From: Paralvinella palmiformis | Lineage: Eukaryota > Annelida > Polychaeta > Terebellida > Alvinellidae | Direction: 5' to 3' | Length of the DNA stretch: 64,000 bases | Assembly (NCBI GenBank): GCA_025642065.1 | Contig: JAODUP010000330.1 | Span: forward strand, 263,501 to 327,500 | Shown here: positions 38,027 to 49,614 of the stretch, one piece after another | Numbering within the stretch: the stretch's first letter is position 1 | How the letters are laid out: each line of letters begins with the position of its first letter | Notes under the pieces: model-generated | Databases searched by the model: none | What the model was told of the DNA's origin: nothing | What the model saw: only the letters and a program-made list of their open reading frames with translations | Translations under genes and position numbers: made by a program

Positions 38027-40820
38027 TTATACTAACTCACAATCATCTGATTCTGATTTTAGTTAGACTACATAGCCTGTATCAGGTCGATACCTTTCTA
38101 AATTTGACTTGTTCAAATTAAACGCATCGTGTACCGAGTGTTGGCTATATTTATGCTGCCGACAATGACTATCCAGTCTGTTTTTTTAAATGCATTTAGT
38201 GAGGGTGTACTAACCACTTTAGCAGACAACATATTCTATGAGTGTAGTATCCTGTTGCTGTAGTATTTTTGCCTCATATTTTCGTTGATCTTTCTTTCAT
38301 TAAGTTGAAACTGTGATTTATCTGGTTTGATGTACTCAGCATCTACTGCGTATATTCCAGACATGTGTTTATATGTCTCTATCGTGTCACCTCTAGCTCG
38401 TCTATAGTAGAGGCTAGGTACATTTACCTAGGACAGTAATTCTCTCAACATAAGACAGGTCCCTCAATGCCGGGGCTAGTTTTGTTGCTCGATGTTGGGC
38501 ATTCTCCAACAATTCACTGTCTTTTTTTAATACTGGGCACCAGACAGTGTTCCCATACTCGAGATGTGGCCTAACAAGAGTGGTGGTGTACAAAGTCTTC
38601 ACTGTTGCATTTTCAACGTACACATATGATCTTCTTATCAGGGCTAATAGTTTGTTAGCCATATTTACCTTTTTTCACAGTGCATACTGAACGTTAACTT
38701 GTTTTCAATATACACACCAAGATCCTTTTCCAGTTCTGTGGTCTGTAAGTTAACCTGGACTCCCTCTTTGTGCCTGTGATACTCTATGCGTTTATTGTGG
38801 CTACCAAGATGCATAACTTTAATTTTTTTAGCATTAAACCTCAGCTGCCACAGGTTAAACCATTCTTCCAAGGCATCCAGGTCGTCTTGTAGTAGCTGTG
38901 TTATTCACTGTTATTCACTGTTCTAAATTGTTTTGTGTCATCAGCAAAAATATGTATGCTTGAGTGGACCACATCTGGCATGTCGTTAATGAAAGAGGTA
39001 AATAGCAATGGCACCAACACACTACCTTGAGGATTCCACTCAGAACAAGCGTTATCAGTGACTTCGTGTCATTGACAACTACTTGCTGATATCTTTGATA
39101 TAAAAAGTCTTCTATCCATTTCCATATTTTACCTGATATGTCATATCCTTTGATTTTCATCAGGAGTCGCTGATGCGAAAAAGAGTCGAATGTTTTTTTC
39201 CAAAATCAAGATATGCAGCATCCATATTATTTCCCATATCCAGTGCTTCTGTCCATTGTCCAGGACTGCCAACAGTTGAGTGACACAAGAGCGACCTTTG
39301 ATGACACCATGTTGGCATTTTGTGAGGAGTTGGTTTTCAACCATATGATACATGATATGGTCCCTGATGATCGACTCTAGAATTTTATAGATGACGGATG
39401 TTAGGCTCCATCTTCCAGCCAACTGGTATTTTCCCCAGGTCAAGAGACTGTCTGAAGATCACGTATAGTGGTTCAGCTATAATTTCTTGTAGTTATTTAG
39501 TACTCTAGGTGCAGCTCCATTGGGTCCTGGGAACGTGTTTTGATTCATCTTGGATAGTTTCTTTGCTACATTTCCTGGTGTCATTTTTATATCCATCAAT
39601 TCTCTGTCTGTACGGCTTGTGAATGTATCCGGCATGTTGTTTATATCTTCTCTTGTGAATACAGAAGAGAAAAAAATGTTTAATACATCCGCCTTCTGCT
39701 TGTCTGTTTTAGTGAGACTACCATCTTCTTGGACTAAGTGTGCAATGCCTGTTCTTGTTTTAAGTTTAGATTGTGCATATTTATAGAAAGTTTTAAGGTT
39801 TTTCTTACTCTCTTTTGCTAGTTTCTTCTCGAACTCCTTTTGCGTTTTATGATACTCCCATTTTGCCTGATTTCTCACTTTGGTGTATTGTTTATAATCT
39901 TGTCCACTTCTGGCGTATTGCCTTTGTGGTCACGTAAATTGGTCGTTTTCTCACATTTTGCATATTTGATCTTGATTTGGGGATGTGTTTGTCCATCAGA
40001 TGCTTTATATTGTTCATGAACTGGTGCCACTTGTCTTCAATACTTCACTCACCCTCAGGGGTCCAAGACATTGACTGTGCGTCTTGCTTCATAGCCACAT
40101 AATCTCCCTTGTGGCATTTAAATTTCGATGTTTTCTTGGCTGGCTTTTTCCTACAGGTGCATTTAGTGCCAAGTTGTCAACCATGCCTTCTTCGTTTGTG
40201 ATTACCAAGTCAAGTTTATTTGGGTGATGGTCAGCTCTGTAGTGTGTAGGTGAAGGTCCCTGAGTGTGGCTGGGTTTGTTAGTGCATTAGGTGAAGATCC
40301 ATTCTTCCAGTTAATTTCAATTTCACCATAGTTAAAATATCCCATTATCATAATGTGGCTTGTATTTAGTTTAGTGTCATTGTGCATTAACGATCTCAAG
40401 TGATCATGGTTGTCCCTGCTGCAATTTGGGTGTTCTATAAACCACACCAATCAGCAGAACGTCTGCTCCCTTTAGTTTCAGGTCAGATCATAGGCATTCT
40501 TCAAACTTTTCTTGTCCTACTATGTGGCTGGTGGTTGCATTGCAGTGGGACTTTGTATACAGGATTACTCCCCTCTTGTGTCTTCCTTCTAGGTTTGTGT
40601 GATGATCATTGCCATCTATGTGGAATTCCTGTGTTTCAGGATCTATGTCTCGTTTTTTTTGGTCAAAATTTCGGTTATTCCTATCACATCTGGGTTGTGT
40701 TCATGAATTAGAGAGTTCTAAACGCTTGTTCAGCAAGGTGTCTGTATTGGCGTAGAAACATTTAAACCTATTTACATATGTATACGTGGGAACTTTGCTG
40801 TTATTTACGCCTCCTATGAA
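38027..40820 (-). pseudogene. Nearly full-length CR1-like LINE, inactivated
   Basis: On the minus strand, from the right: an endonuclease-like part ('RRGVILYTKS'-type text, 'IMGYFNYGEIEINW' where an APE GDFN motif is expected), a linker (AKWEYHKTQKEFEKKLAKES), RT ('STFPGPNG'-like region, 'SVIYKILESIIRDHI', degenerate motif A), and the C-terminal block 'VRPHLEYGNTVWCPVLKKDS', 'ENAQHRATKLAP', 'RGDTIETYKH'. This order is typical of CR1/Rex-type elements. Several frameshifts and stops break the ORF. Both boundaries are set by comparison with the uninterrupted inverted copy near 45.0 kb; 'ATAT' flanks the element on each side. The extreme 5' end is slightly truncated. Confidence 0.88.
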
Positions 40821-40857
40821 ATATGGCAGCACTTGATTTATGCAAGCCGATACGATA
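40821..40857 (+). repeat. Long inverted duplicate, left arm, distal piece
   Basis: 'ggcagcacttgatttatgca' followed by 'agccgatacgat' is the exact reverse complement of 44998-45031. It continues the arm that stops at 38026. Confidence 0.85.
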
Positions 40858-41462
40858 GATATCTGATTACGTTGACAGGTTGTGGAATGTATCTGAAAAT
40901 AAAAGCGCGTGTTTGTTTTGTTGATTGTGTATGCTAGTAGAAATAGGCATACTAGCTAATGAATACAACAATATTTATTTGTTTTTTTCACCCTCTATTA
41001 CCGAAGAAAACACATTAAAATAGAACTACACACACACACACACACATGAAGATTATAACAATAAAATTGTGTAGATCATTGGTAGACTGTGAAAACTGAA
41101 CTCAAAATGATCTGGTTAATAGTTTGAATAACATGTATTCGTTAGACCAAGACTTAGTATAATTAACACAACAAAATGGTACGTAGAAGGACCGTCTCCA
41201 TACATGACCATGACTAGAGCATTTATCAATTAACAAGGAAGATGATGGTGATATACCATTTCTAACAAGCTGGTCTATAACAGTGCCCGGATTTAACATA
41301 ATATTGTCATTTAATAAGTGTATACATAAATCACGAATAGGGGAACTATAGTAACGCATAATCGCTTATACATGGTTTATTTATACATGTACTATACGTA
41401 ATCCAGTTACACCTTTTAAAGCTCCCGCATGTTCCAATATATTCAGCGTATTATTCAATGTC

Positions 41463-41517
<55 letters not shown>

Positions 41518-41919
41518 ACTTATAAATATAAAAATTTGGATAATTATTTAAAACTTCCAAAGGAATGAATTGACGCCTATAAAATATTGATATGATTTAA
41601 ATTGCCTTTTTTGTGTTGACAATTAAGGAGTTTTGAAGTCTAATTTAACTTGATATTAAGTTTTTACAAACTGTTAATTAAATGTCATATTCAACATTTC
41701 AGAATTTCCAGTGAAGCAGTAGAGGTTAATATGTTCTTGTGATCTACATTGACAGTGTGTTTGTTTTCGAAAATTAAGAAATTTTGAATTTGCAATCGAG
41801 TTCCTATTAGTTTTCAATTGCATAATACAAGTTTGTATAAACTGTTAACGAAGTATGTAATATCAAACTGTGAAAATGCAGGTTTTTTTTCATATAAATT
41901 GGGTGAGAGAACAGAGAAT
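40858..41919. other. Short intergenic stretch between two LINEs
   Basis: Contains (CA)n at about 41025-41046 and a long (TA)n at 41466-41515. Nothing coding was seen. Confidence 0.5.
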
Positions 41920-41943
41920 GGTTAAGCACCCGGCACTTGGTGC

Positions 41944-44160
41944 AATAGTCATCCCGATCGCTAAACCAGGAGGAAAAGGCTATTGCCCCATCTCCCTATT
42001 GTCCACCCTCTCAAAGATCATGGAGAGAATGATCTTAGCAAGACTCCAGTGGAAAATCCCCAAGACGAAAAATATCTTCAGTTTCGTCAAAGACAGATCA
42101 AGTATAGACGCCATTGTTCATTTAGTAACCAAGATTACAGCCCGAAAATGCTCCAAAAGAAGCAAAGCTGTGTTCGTCGCCTTCATGGACCTGGACAAGA
42201 CATTCGAGCGCGTTGATCATCTTTCCATGCTGGATTCCTTTATGTCCTTGGGCATATCTGGGAGGATCATCACATGGATAGAGAACCTTCTAACAAACAG
42301 AAAGTTAAAAGTAAAGATTCAATTAACCATCTCCGACCCCCACGATCTCACTACTGGCTGTCCTCATGGGTCAACAATATCTCCCACCATCTTCAACGGT
42401 CTCGTCGCCCAACTCCTGACTGTCACTCTACCAATATCAGTAGACATCCTTGCTTATGCCGACGACCTTGTTCTGATTTCACACGGAAGTAGACCAGCAG
42501 AGAAACTCCAGAAACGCAGTAGACCAAGCAGCCAACAGCTTAAGCTTATACTTCTCTCCAGCTAAAACCAAGACCATGGCTTTCAACACTTGACAACCTA
42601 AATTTAAACTCGGCCTACAACACCTAGAAATGGTCAACGACTATAGATATCTCGGGGTAACCATAGACAGAAGACTCAGCTTCATTCAACACGTAGCAAG
42701 CACAAAACGTAAAGAAGACTCCAGATTCAACATGATCAAGGCCAGCACCAATCCGAAAATTGGCGTCAACACCAAGATGCTTATAACCCTGTATAAGTCC
42801 TTGATACAGTCAGTTATACTATACGCTGCGCCCGTCCTTCTACTGGCCTGCAACACAGCTTTACAGAACTTGGAAAGAACACAAAGATTACCACTTCGCA
42901 ACATATTAGGGCTACCGAACGAAACCAACTCCATCATGAACTACAGAGAATTAGGAATCCTGCCCATCCGACTCTTAATAAAGAAGGAAACGGCCACATA
43001 TCTCCTGAGAGCTGCTACCAAACCCATTCAGACCAACATTATACATCGTATCCGAGAAGAAACAAAAAGATTCCAGAGTCTTCAACGACGCATCATGGTC
43101 AATCAAGGTTGTTTGGCTTCAGAAAGAAATCGGGATACCTCCAATCACCTCCCCCCCCCCCAATGTCCAACGAAAGTGCTCCATGGTTAGAACCACCCAT
43201 ACAAGTAATCACACAGAATCCCATCCAGAAGAAAGTTGATCCAGAAGGCGCAGCAATAGAAGCAACTAACATAATTGTCTACTTGAATGAAAGCCGGACA
43301 CCAACCATCAACATCTACACCGACGCCAGTTCCCAAGATAACAGAACTACAGCCTGGGCCTGCTTCATCAAAGAAAAAGACGAAGAAATAAGAGGCAGAA
43401 TCCCAAACCACACCCCGATCACCTTAGTTGAGCTGCACGCAGTCAACGCAGTACTACTATGGATATCGAGACAAACTATCCATGAAAGAGGTCATCATCC
43501 ATTTGGTCTCTATGGGAGCACTAACCATCATCACCACAGCCAATTTCCACACCTATCCAGAAATCTACAACACAGCATCAACCCTCAAGGCAGCGTGGAA
43601 TACAAGTAATACTCCACTGGGTTCCAAGCCACATTAACCTTGAGGGCAACGACCGAGCCGATAAACTAGCAAACAAAGTTACGAGCCTAGACGTCATCGA
43701 ATATGCCGAACATACCCCAGGCACATTTAACTATCTTGTTGACAGATTCATCTCTAATCGACTGGAGTCGATCTACAGAGTCTATACATCAGCATCCACG
43801 GATTGGTACCAGAAGACCACTTTAGTTGAATATAATATCCTCAACAACAGATTGGCCGACACTCAACTCAGAAGATTACGTTTCTGGACTTACCGGACTC
43901 ACCGGCCCGTCACCCTTAAGACTGCCGGCACTGTCAACAAGTGTACGACCCGGTATATTATCTGCTCAACTACCCGAAGTACCGAAGAATACCTAAATGT
44001 TATCTCCGCCCGGAAGTCTACAAACCTCCAGACCGACACCTAACAGCATTGCTCATAAGGAAATCAACATTCCTACCAGACATCATAACCCTACTTCTCC
44101 AGGAAGATCCCTACACATACCAAGGACATATCAGACCGCCCGCCCCTATAGACTAGTTGA
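41944..44160 (+). pseudogene. 5'-truncated I-like LINE with RT and RNase H
   Basis: RT opens at 'AIVIPIAKPGG' and runs through 'CPISLLSTLSKIMERMILAR', 'VAFMDLDKTFERVDH' (motif A), 'TGCPHGSTISPTIFN' and 'ILAYADDLVLISHG' (catalytic YADD). After frameshifts comes 'YRYLGVTIDRRLSFIQHV', then 'LYKSLIQSVILYAAPVLLLA'. RNase H follows: 'INIYTDASSQ', 'LVELHAVNAVLLW' and, in another frame, 'WVPSHINLEGNDRADKLANK'. A decayed cysteine/histidine region ends the element. RNase H after RT points to the I or Ingi/Nimb groups rather than CR1. At least three frameshifts mean it is dead. The 5' end joins a SINE-like 24-mer (see findings). Confidence 0.9.
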
Positions 44161-44404
44161 GGCCGGATGTTCGGATCCCGGCTTCAACATTATACTAAGA
44201 GGAGTTTTTAGTCTAGCCAGGCAACTGGTAAGGTTTTTTTTCTCCTCCGAAAGTGACTTTTATCGTAAACTGAGGTGCCACCATGTTAAACAACTCCCAG
44301 TTCTCCAATCATCATAATAACAGAAGTCAACATCAGGTGGCTGTGCCCAATAGGCGACAGTCAGGGGTCTCTACCCCAAACTTCAACAAGTTACAAGAGA
44401 AAGG

Positions 44405-44640
44405 CTCCGGTGGCCTAGCGGTTAAGCACCCGGTACCTGGTGCCAAGGGTCACAGGTCCGATCCCAGCAAGAGGTCGAAACTTTCCAGGGATTAATTTCT
44501 GGCTCACAACATCGTGGGTGGATGACCATGTTCAATGGCGCTGCCGTCTCCACTGAATTACTTAAAATAAAGGGGGACGTTAAAAACCCCTGAGGACGTA
44601 AAACACTCTGGCAGTGACCACCCTCAGGGTATTTCGGCTC
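44405..44640 (+). repeat. tRNA-derived SINE, family 2
   Basis: Begins 'GCTCCGGTGGCCTAGCGGTT' (A box) and has 'GGTCCGATCCC' (B box) about 35 nt later, then an unrelated body that includes 'gggggacgttaaaaacccc'. It lies 0.25 kb after the I-like LINE. The tRNA part lacks full stem pairing, so it is not a tRNA gene. Confidence 0.7.
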
Positions 44641-44997
44641 CATCTTTCCGTACTGTTCCCTGTGAGTGGTGGGGAAGGTGATTTCTCAACCACTCAAACA
44701 TAGAGGCTCTGCTGAATAAGCGACATTCTGGGGATTCTCCCCGAAAAACAAGCAAACAAGAAAGGGATAAATCTATTATTTGCTTAATTGATAATAGTTC
44801 TACCAATTATATTGATATACCACTAAGAATACTGCAGTTTATTTTGCCACAATTTCCCACTCATGAACATTGAGAACCGTGACACCGCTCTCACGTATAG
44901 CGAGACAATTCGACTACTATAGAAAATGCAGATCCTGCTTCTGCCATATCATATCTCCTGTTAAGCCCAAGGGGGGGGTTGTGATCTGTTTTTAGTG
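44641..44997. other. Short stretch between SINE and inverted duplicate
   Basis: Includes an 8-9 bp G-run at about 44971. No gene seen. Confidence 0.4.
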
Positions 44998-45310
44998 ATC
45001 GTATCGGCTTGCATAAATCAAGTGCTGCCATCTGATGAATAGAGTTGTAAACCATTTGGTAAACTAGTGGGTCATCGTGAGAAATTGAGTCTAAGATTTT
45101 AAATGCTCACAAAATGGTAAATACAAATTATATTGTTCTAACATGTTACACATATGAGGGCTTGACATCCATTGATTAAATAAAATATAAATTTGAAGCA
45201 CTGAATCCCCCCATATACCCTGTAAAATGGCTTGGTCCGAAACTCTGTATGTGGGTTCGATGGGGTCCGAGTTAGTCCGACTTTTAGTATGTCCCAGCAT
45301 AAAATTTACT
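44998..45310 (-). repeat. Long inverted duplicate, right arm (uninterrupted)
   Basis: Reverse complement of 37740-38026 joined to 40821-40857, with no LINE between. It serves as the empty-site reference for the LINE at 38027-40820. Confidence 0.85.
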
Positions 45311-45589
45311 ACGGCCGCCAGGAATGTCTCACCTCTTAATTTAATTTTCCGGACAAAATTTACCAACTGTTTTTTTTTTACCTGGACGCCATTTTGAGAC
45401 GAATGCCGCGCTATGGAATATTCGTTTTGTTGATCCCGTATTAAGCGGTGTGCGTTTTGCGGGATACGGTATGCGTTTTCTCCTGCGTTTTCAGTCTCTA
45501 TTGCTGAATATGTTCATACCAAGAACAAGGCAATACGATAGAAATACAGAATGGATAACAAAAAAACAACAGGCGTGTGTGTGTGTGTG

Positions 45590-45884
45590 CATATTCAGGA
45601 ATATGCTGAAAAACATGACTAATCAGTCAATTGCAGCTTTCTGTATTGGAAATGGAGCAACATAACTTGTTACTGATTGCTAGTGCATATAACTTTATGC
45701 AATTAAAAACGTAATAAGCAAAGAAAACATCGCTGATGGGTGCATGACTTAAACAGGAATCCGTTTCAACAAGTAACATACCATATAACCTGGTCAAGGT
45801 TATACTTCAGGTTGACTAGAAAATCTAAAATCCCGCCAAATTGTCCGGGAAACACCCTGACGTCATATTCTAGATTCCCCGTCC
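45590..45884 (+). repeat. Dispersed repeat D, copy 1
   Basis: 'tattcaggaatatgc', 'taataagcaaagaaaacat', 'gctgatgggtgcatgac' and 'cgtcatattctagattcccc' recur in the same order at 49815-50100. Non-coding, unclassified. Confidence 0.85.
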
Positions 45885-47075
45885 GGTTTTTTACAAGTTA
45901 CCGTACGAATCGCTAAATGGATACGCAGCCGCTGGACAAATCGTATGCCGCATCCGGACATATGGAAGCGCCCTCGTCTGTTTACATGCTGTTCGATTTT
46001 TGCCGTATCCGCATGCCGCATAGATGGAATCCTACTTACACAGCGCCACCCGGCCTCAAGCGGACGTTTACAGAACGAATTAGCAACTCGATGAAATGTT
46101 ATCGACGCGACCTCGACATTTGACCTTTCATATTTCGATGTAAACGTGGATAAATTTGGATAGACATGGATAAATGTAGCAACTTTTGTAGTTTTTTAGG
46201 GAAATTATATAAAATAAAACAACCTCTCATATAAGGCTTCTTTGGGTGGCTAGTGCTGCACAGTTTTAGTGTCATACCCTGCATTGTAATTAGTGGTGCA
46301 GACACTAAAACAAATGTGTGATTCCAGAAGAAAAAAAATAGCCAACAAAAGATTTAATTAACTTTTTAAAGATATTCCGGACTTTTAACTTATAGTTGAT
46401 GGATGGGAAGCCGAATCTTCGGATCAAAAATATCCTATCACGATATCGGGATAATATAACAATTTGATTAAAATGTCCATTTGCTCGGCCTCTCAATCCC
46501 CGTCTGGATGTGGATGTGGATGAAGTACATCTGACAGCTATAGGCAGCTAACGTGGATATCCGGATGGTTGTATCAGTGAAATACAATCCAGAAGAGCAT
46601 TAGTTATTTTACTACTTCTACTAGTAATTGATCATTGTAGCTGCAACAACTTAATTTTGTCCAACACACACACGCGCGCGCCCGCACGCACACACACACA
46701 CACTTTCTGAAAATACATCTTCAAATCCCGGTATTATACCTTTGATCGAGGGGTACTTCGATCGCAGAAGTTTGTAAATTGACCAAATATTCAATTTGTG
46801 ACTAACGACGTATCTGACTGACTCACTCACTCACTGACTCACTATTTACTCTTACGCTGTCGTGTCAGTGATATATGAGTTAAAGTTTCTTTTTTAGATT
46901 TAGTCCTGTATATGAATTGTCCATATTGATAGAGCTAGCTATAGGTTGTATTCACAGTTCCGGATACTCTGGCCTTTTCTAAAAAGGAAGACATAGTGTT
47001 CCCAAAAGGAGGACATCTTCTTCCTATTAAGTACAAAATCCAAACTTGGACATTGCCTATTGGTGTACTATAGTG
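45885..47075. other. Intergenic stretch
   Basis: No gene. It contains a mixed (CA)(CG) tract at about 46667-46703 and a 'gactgactcactcactcact' run near 46816. A GC-richer patch at 45905-46125 is open in one frame (about 68 codons) but matches nothing I know. Confidence 0.4.
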
Positions 47076-47230
47076 GTCGATCGAGAGTGGTGGCGGTCGA
47101 TCGAGAGTGGTGGCGGTCGATCGAGAGTAATGGTGGTCGATCGAGAGTGGTGGCGGTCGATCGAGAGTGGTGGCGGTCGATCGAGAGTGGTGGTGGTCGA
47201 TCGAGAGTGGTGGCGGTCGATCGAGAGTGG
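47076..47230. repeat. 20-bp minisatellite containing CGATCG
   Basis: The unit GGTCGATCGAGAGTGGTGGC is repeated almost eight times; single-base variants include one AATGGT unit. It is open on both strands, with no evidence of coding. It ends abruptly at a long hairpin. Confidence 0.95.
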
Positions 47231-47285
47231 TTTTAGCATATCCCTGTGTGGTCCTATCATAAGACCACACAGGGATGTGCTAAAA
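47231..47285. repeat. 23-bp-stem hairpin abutting the minisatellite
   Basis: The left arm 47231-47253 (TTTTAGCATATCCCTGTGTG + GTC) pairs with 47263-47285, with one T/G mismatch and a 9-nt loop. No second copy of the arm was noticed elsewhere in the window. Confidence 0.9.
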
Positions 47286-47825
47286 GTTACCTTATTTCAA
47301 AAATACAAAGGTAGTCTGTCACGAACTGTTTAGTTCTTGCATTTCTGTCCTTTACTTGTCATCTCCAGGAGTTTTCTGTTGGCCGAGAGTTTTTTGTGCG
47401 TGGCTGGACATTCTTCTGAGAAATTAGGGTCCAGTATTGAGTTAGAATATGGGAATATCAAAACAGGTCCGGCTTTAAGCTAGCGCCGGATAGAGGATGA
47501 CACAACCTACAACACACGCGCGCAAACACTGCGGTTGTGCTGGCTTTTAGTGGTCTATGTCTGATAACAGCCCGCTTCCATGACGAATCAGGGAATGTTT
47601 GTGATACATATCTTAAATATTACTCCATTGCTGCCAGATCTATATGCCGGAGGCCTGTCGGCAAAGTAACTGTGAAAGTTGACGCATTCCTTGGCCCGAT
47701 TGAGAGCAATGCTGCCATCTGCCGGTGAACTTAGTCCCTAGCGGAAGTGAGCAATGACTTACCTGTGTTGACGGATGACAGGTGTGCGGAGTTGTTGTTG
47801 GTGTAAATGTCTCTTTCAGTTCGGC

Positions 47826-49563
47826 ATGAAGTTTGTTTGGGCCGTGATGGCGAATCTCTTTCTGGTGCTGGAGACAGGTTTGTTGATATGTTGGTATTAT
47901 GACCGTCTGGAGTTGGCTTATAATTAATGTATGAGGGGTATGGGGTCTAATTAATTATAATAACTACAGGTCAACGAACGAGTAACAATAACAAAATACT
48001 CTAGATTCTAATTCAAAAGACTTCTAATATACTATTATATAGTAATAATAATATAACCAGTGTGTGTGTGTGTGTGTGAAACAGTTAAATATGATAATGA
48101 TGATATAACAAATTTTATAAAAAATATCAGCTAAAAACACAATAAATATTCAATAACCTAACTTTTGAGAAAAATGTATACACAACATGTGACATGACAC
48201 ACACACACATATATATATTTATGGGTCATTCCATTTAAAATGAACCAAATATTTTTTTAAACGTTCCCACCTGACTTCATATTGTATTAAAAAATTATTT
48301 GTTACACCCCCTTTTTAGAAACCATATTTATTGATCCCCAAAGAAAACACATATACTGATATAGAGTAGACATTTTTGGACACTGCCAGAATTCGGACAC
48401 TTCGTTACAAATTCGTTTCAGGCACACACAAATCAATGACATATTCACATAAAGTAATGACTTTCAACACACACATGATTCCCCTCTTGCTGCGAAAATT
48501 AAAAATTGTTTCATGTAACACCCTGTTAAGGTATCAAATAATTTCAATTAGTCCTCCATTGTTCAGCGTAAGAGATGTTTCTTGCTCTTACGCAGTAGTA
48601 ATAAGAAGCAAAGCTTCATTTGAACCATCTCGCAGTCTCTTATTACTTTTATTTCGTCTGTTTTTGGCCAAAATATATTGACTAAGGTACGATTTATTCA
48701 AATGCTGCCATTTTGAATATAATCTCACATGCAGTATGATTCGTTGAAGGTGTCCGAATACTACAATGCGAATTAAACATACCTTTCACTAAATTGAAAT
48801 ATCATCTTTACAATAAATACAATAAAGTTTAATAGAGTGCAATGACATTAAATTAATTAAAGAAATAATGAATAACACAATAAGTAGACACAAGATATTT
48901 GATAATTAACAAATTCACTTTATTATATTCAGAAAACCCAAAAACTATCATCAGAAAGATGAGCAAGTACCAAATTGTAATTAATGTCATTCTAGTTGTT
49001 GAGCCTTAATGTCCTTGTATTTTATTTAAATATTATATTACATTTATTAATAGTTCCTCTGGTTGTTTTCTCGAATTTGAAATTTATTTTAAAAAAGTGT
49101 CCAAATTCTGCCTGGTGACCCATGCTTCACTTCCACAAAATTTATGGTGCCAAAAAATATATAATTAAGAACAAAATCCACATTTATGGGAAGCTTGAAG
49201 TTAGATAAATGTTTTGAAATAGATTCTACTTTTCTAAAACGAAATCATAAAATTTTGTGGTTAATTATGTGTTAAGTGTCCGAAAACTGCCATATCTACT
49301 CTATTATGTGTTTCAAAGTTACCACCACTGAATAATGAATGATATCAAAATGTCTAATGCACATTTTCATGTCAAGGTATATTTAATTACTTCTCCATAA
49401 ACAGTTTATAATTTTATCAAGTTCATTGTCACACAGCTTAAACATTTAAAAAAACACTGACAATGAGTTGGCCTGATTATGACTAACAAACTTAATTTTT
49501 ATTTTTGCCTCGTGCTCAATGCTGACATCATTTGCTAGATGCTACTTTCATCACTTGCTGATG

Positions 49564-49614
<51 letters not shown>

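Noticed and set aside
41870..43609. Host gene for reverse transcriptase / RNase H
   Set aside because: Several frameshifts, RT and RNase H order and neighbouring repeats show a dead LINE.
46935..47333. Open frames on both strands of the CGATCG array (SIDHHHSRST-type repeats)
   Set aside because: Low-complexity translation of a 20-bp tandem repeat, readable in several frames.
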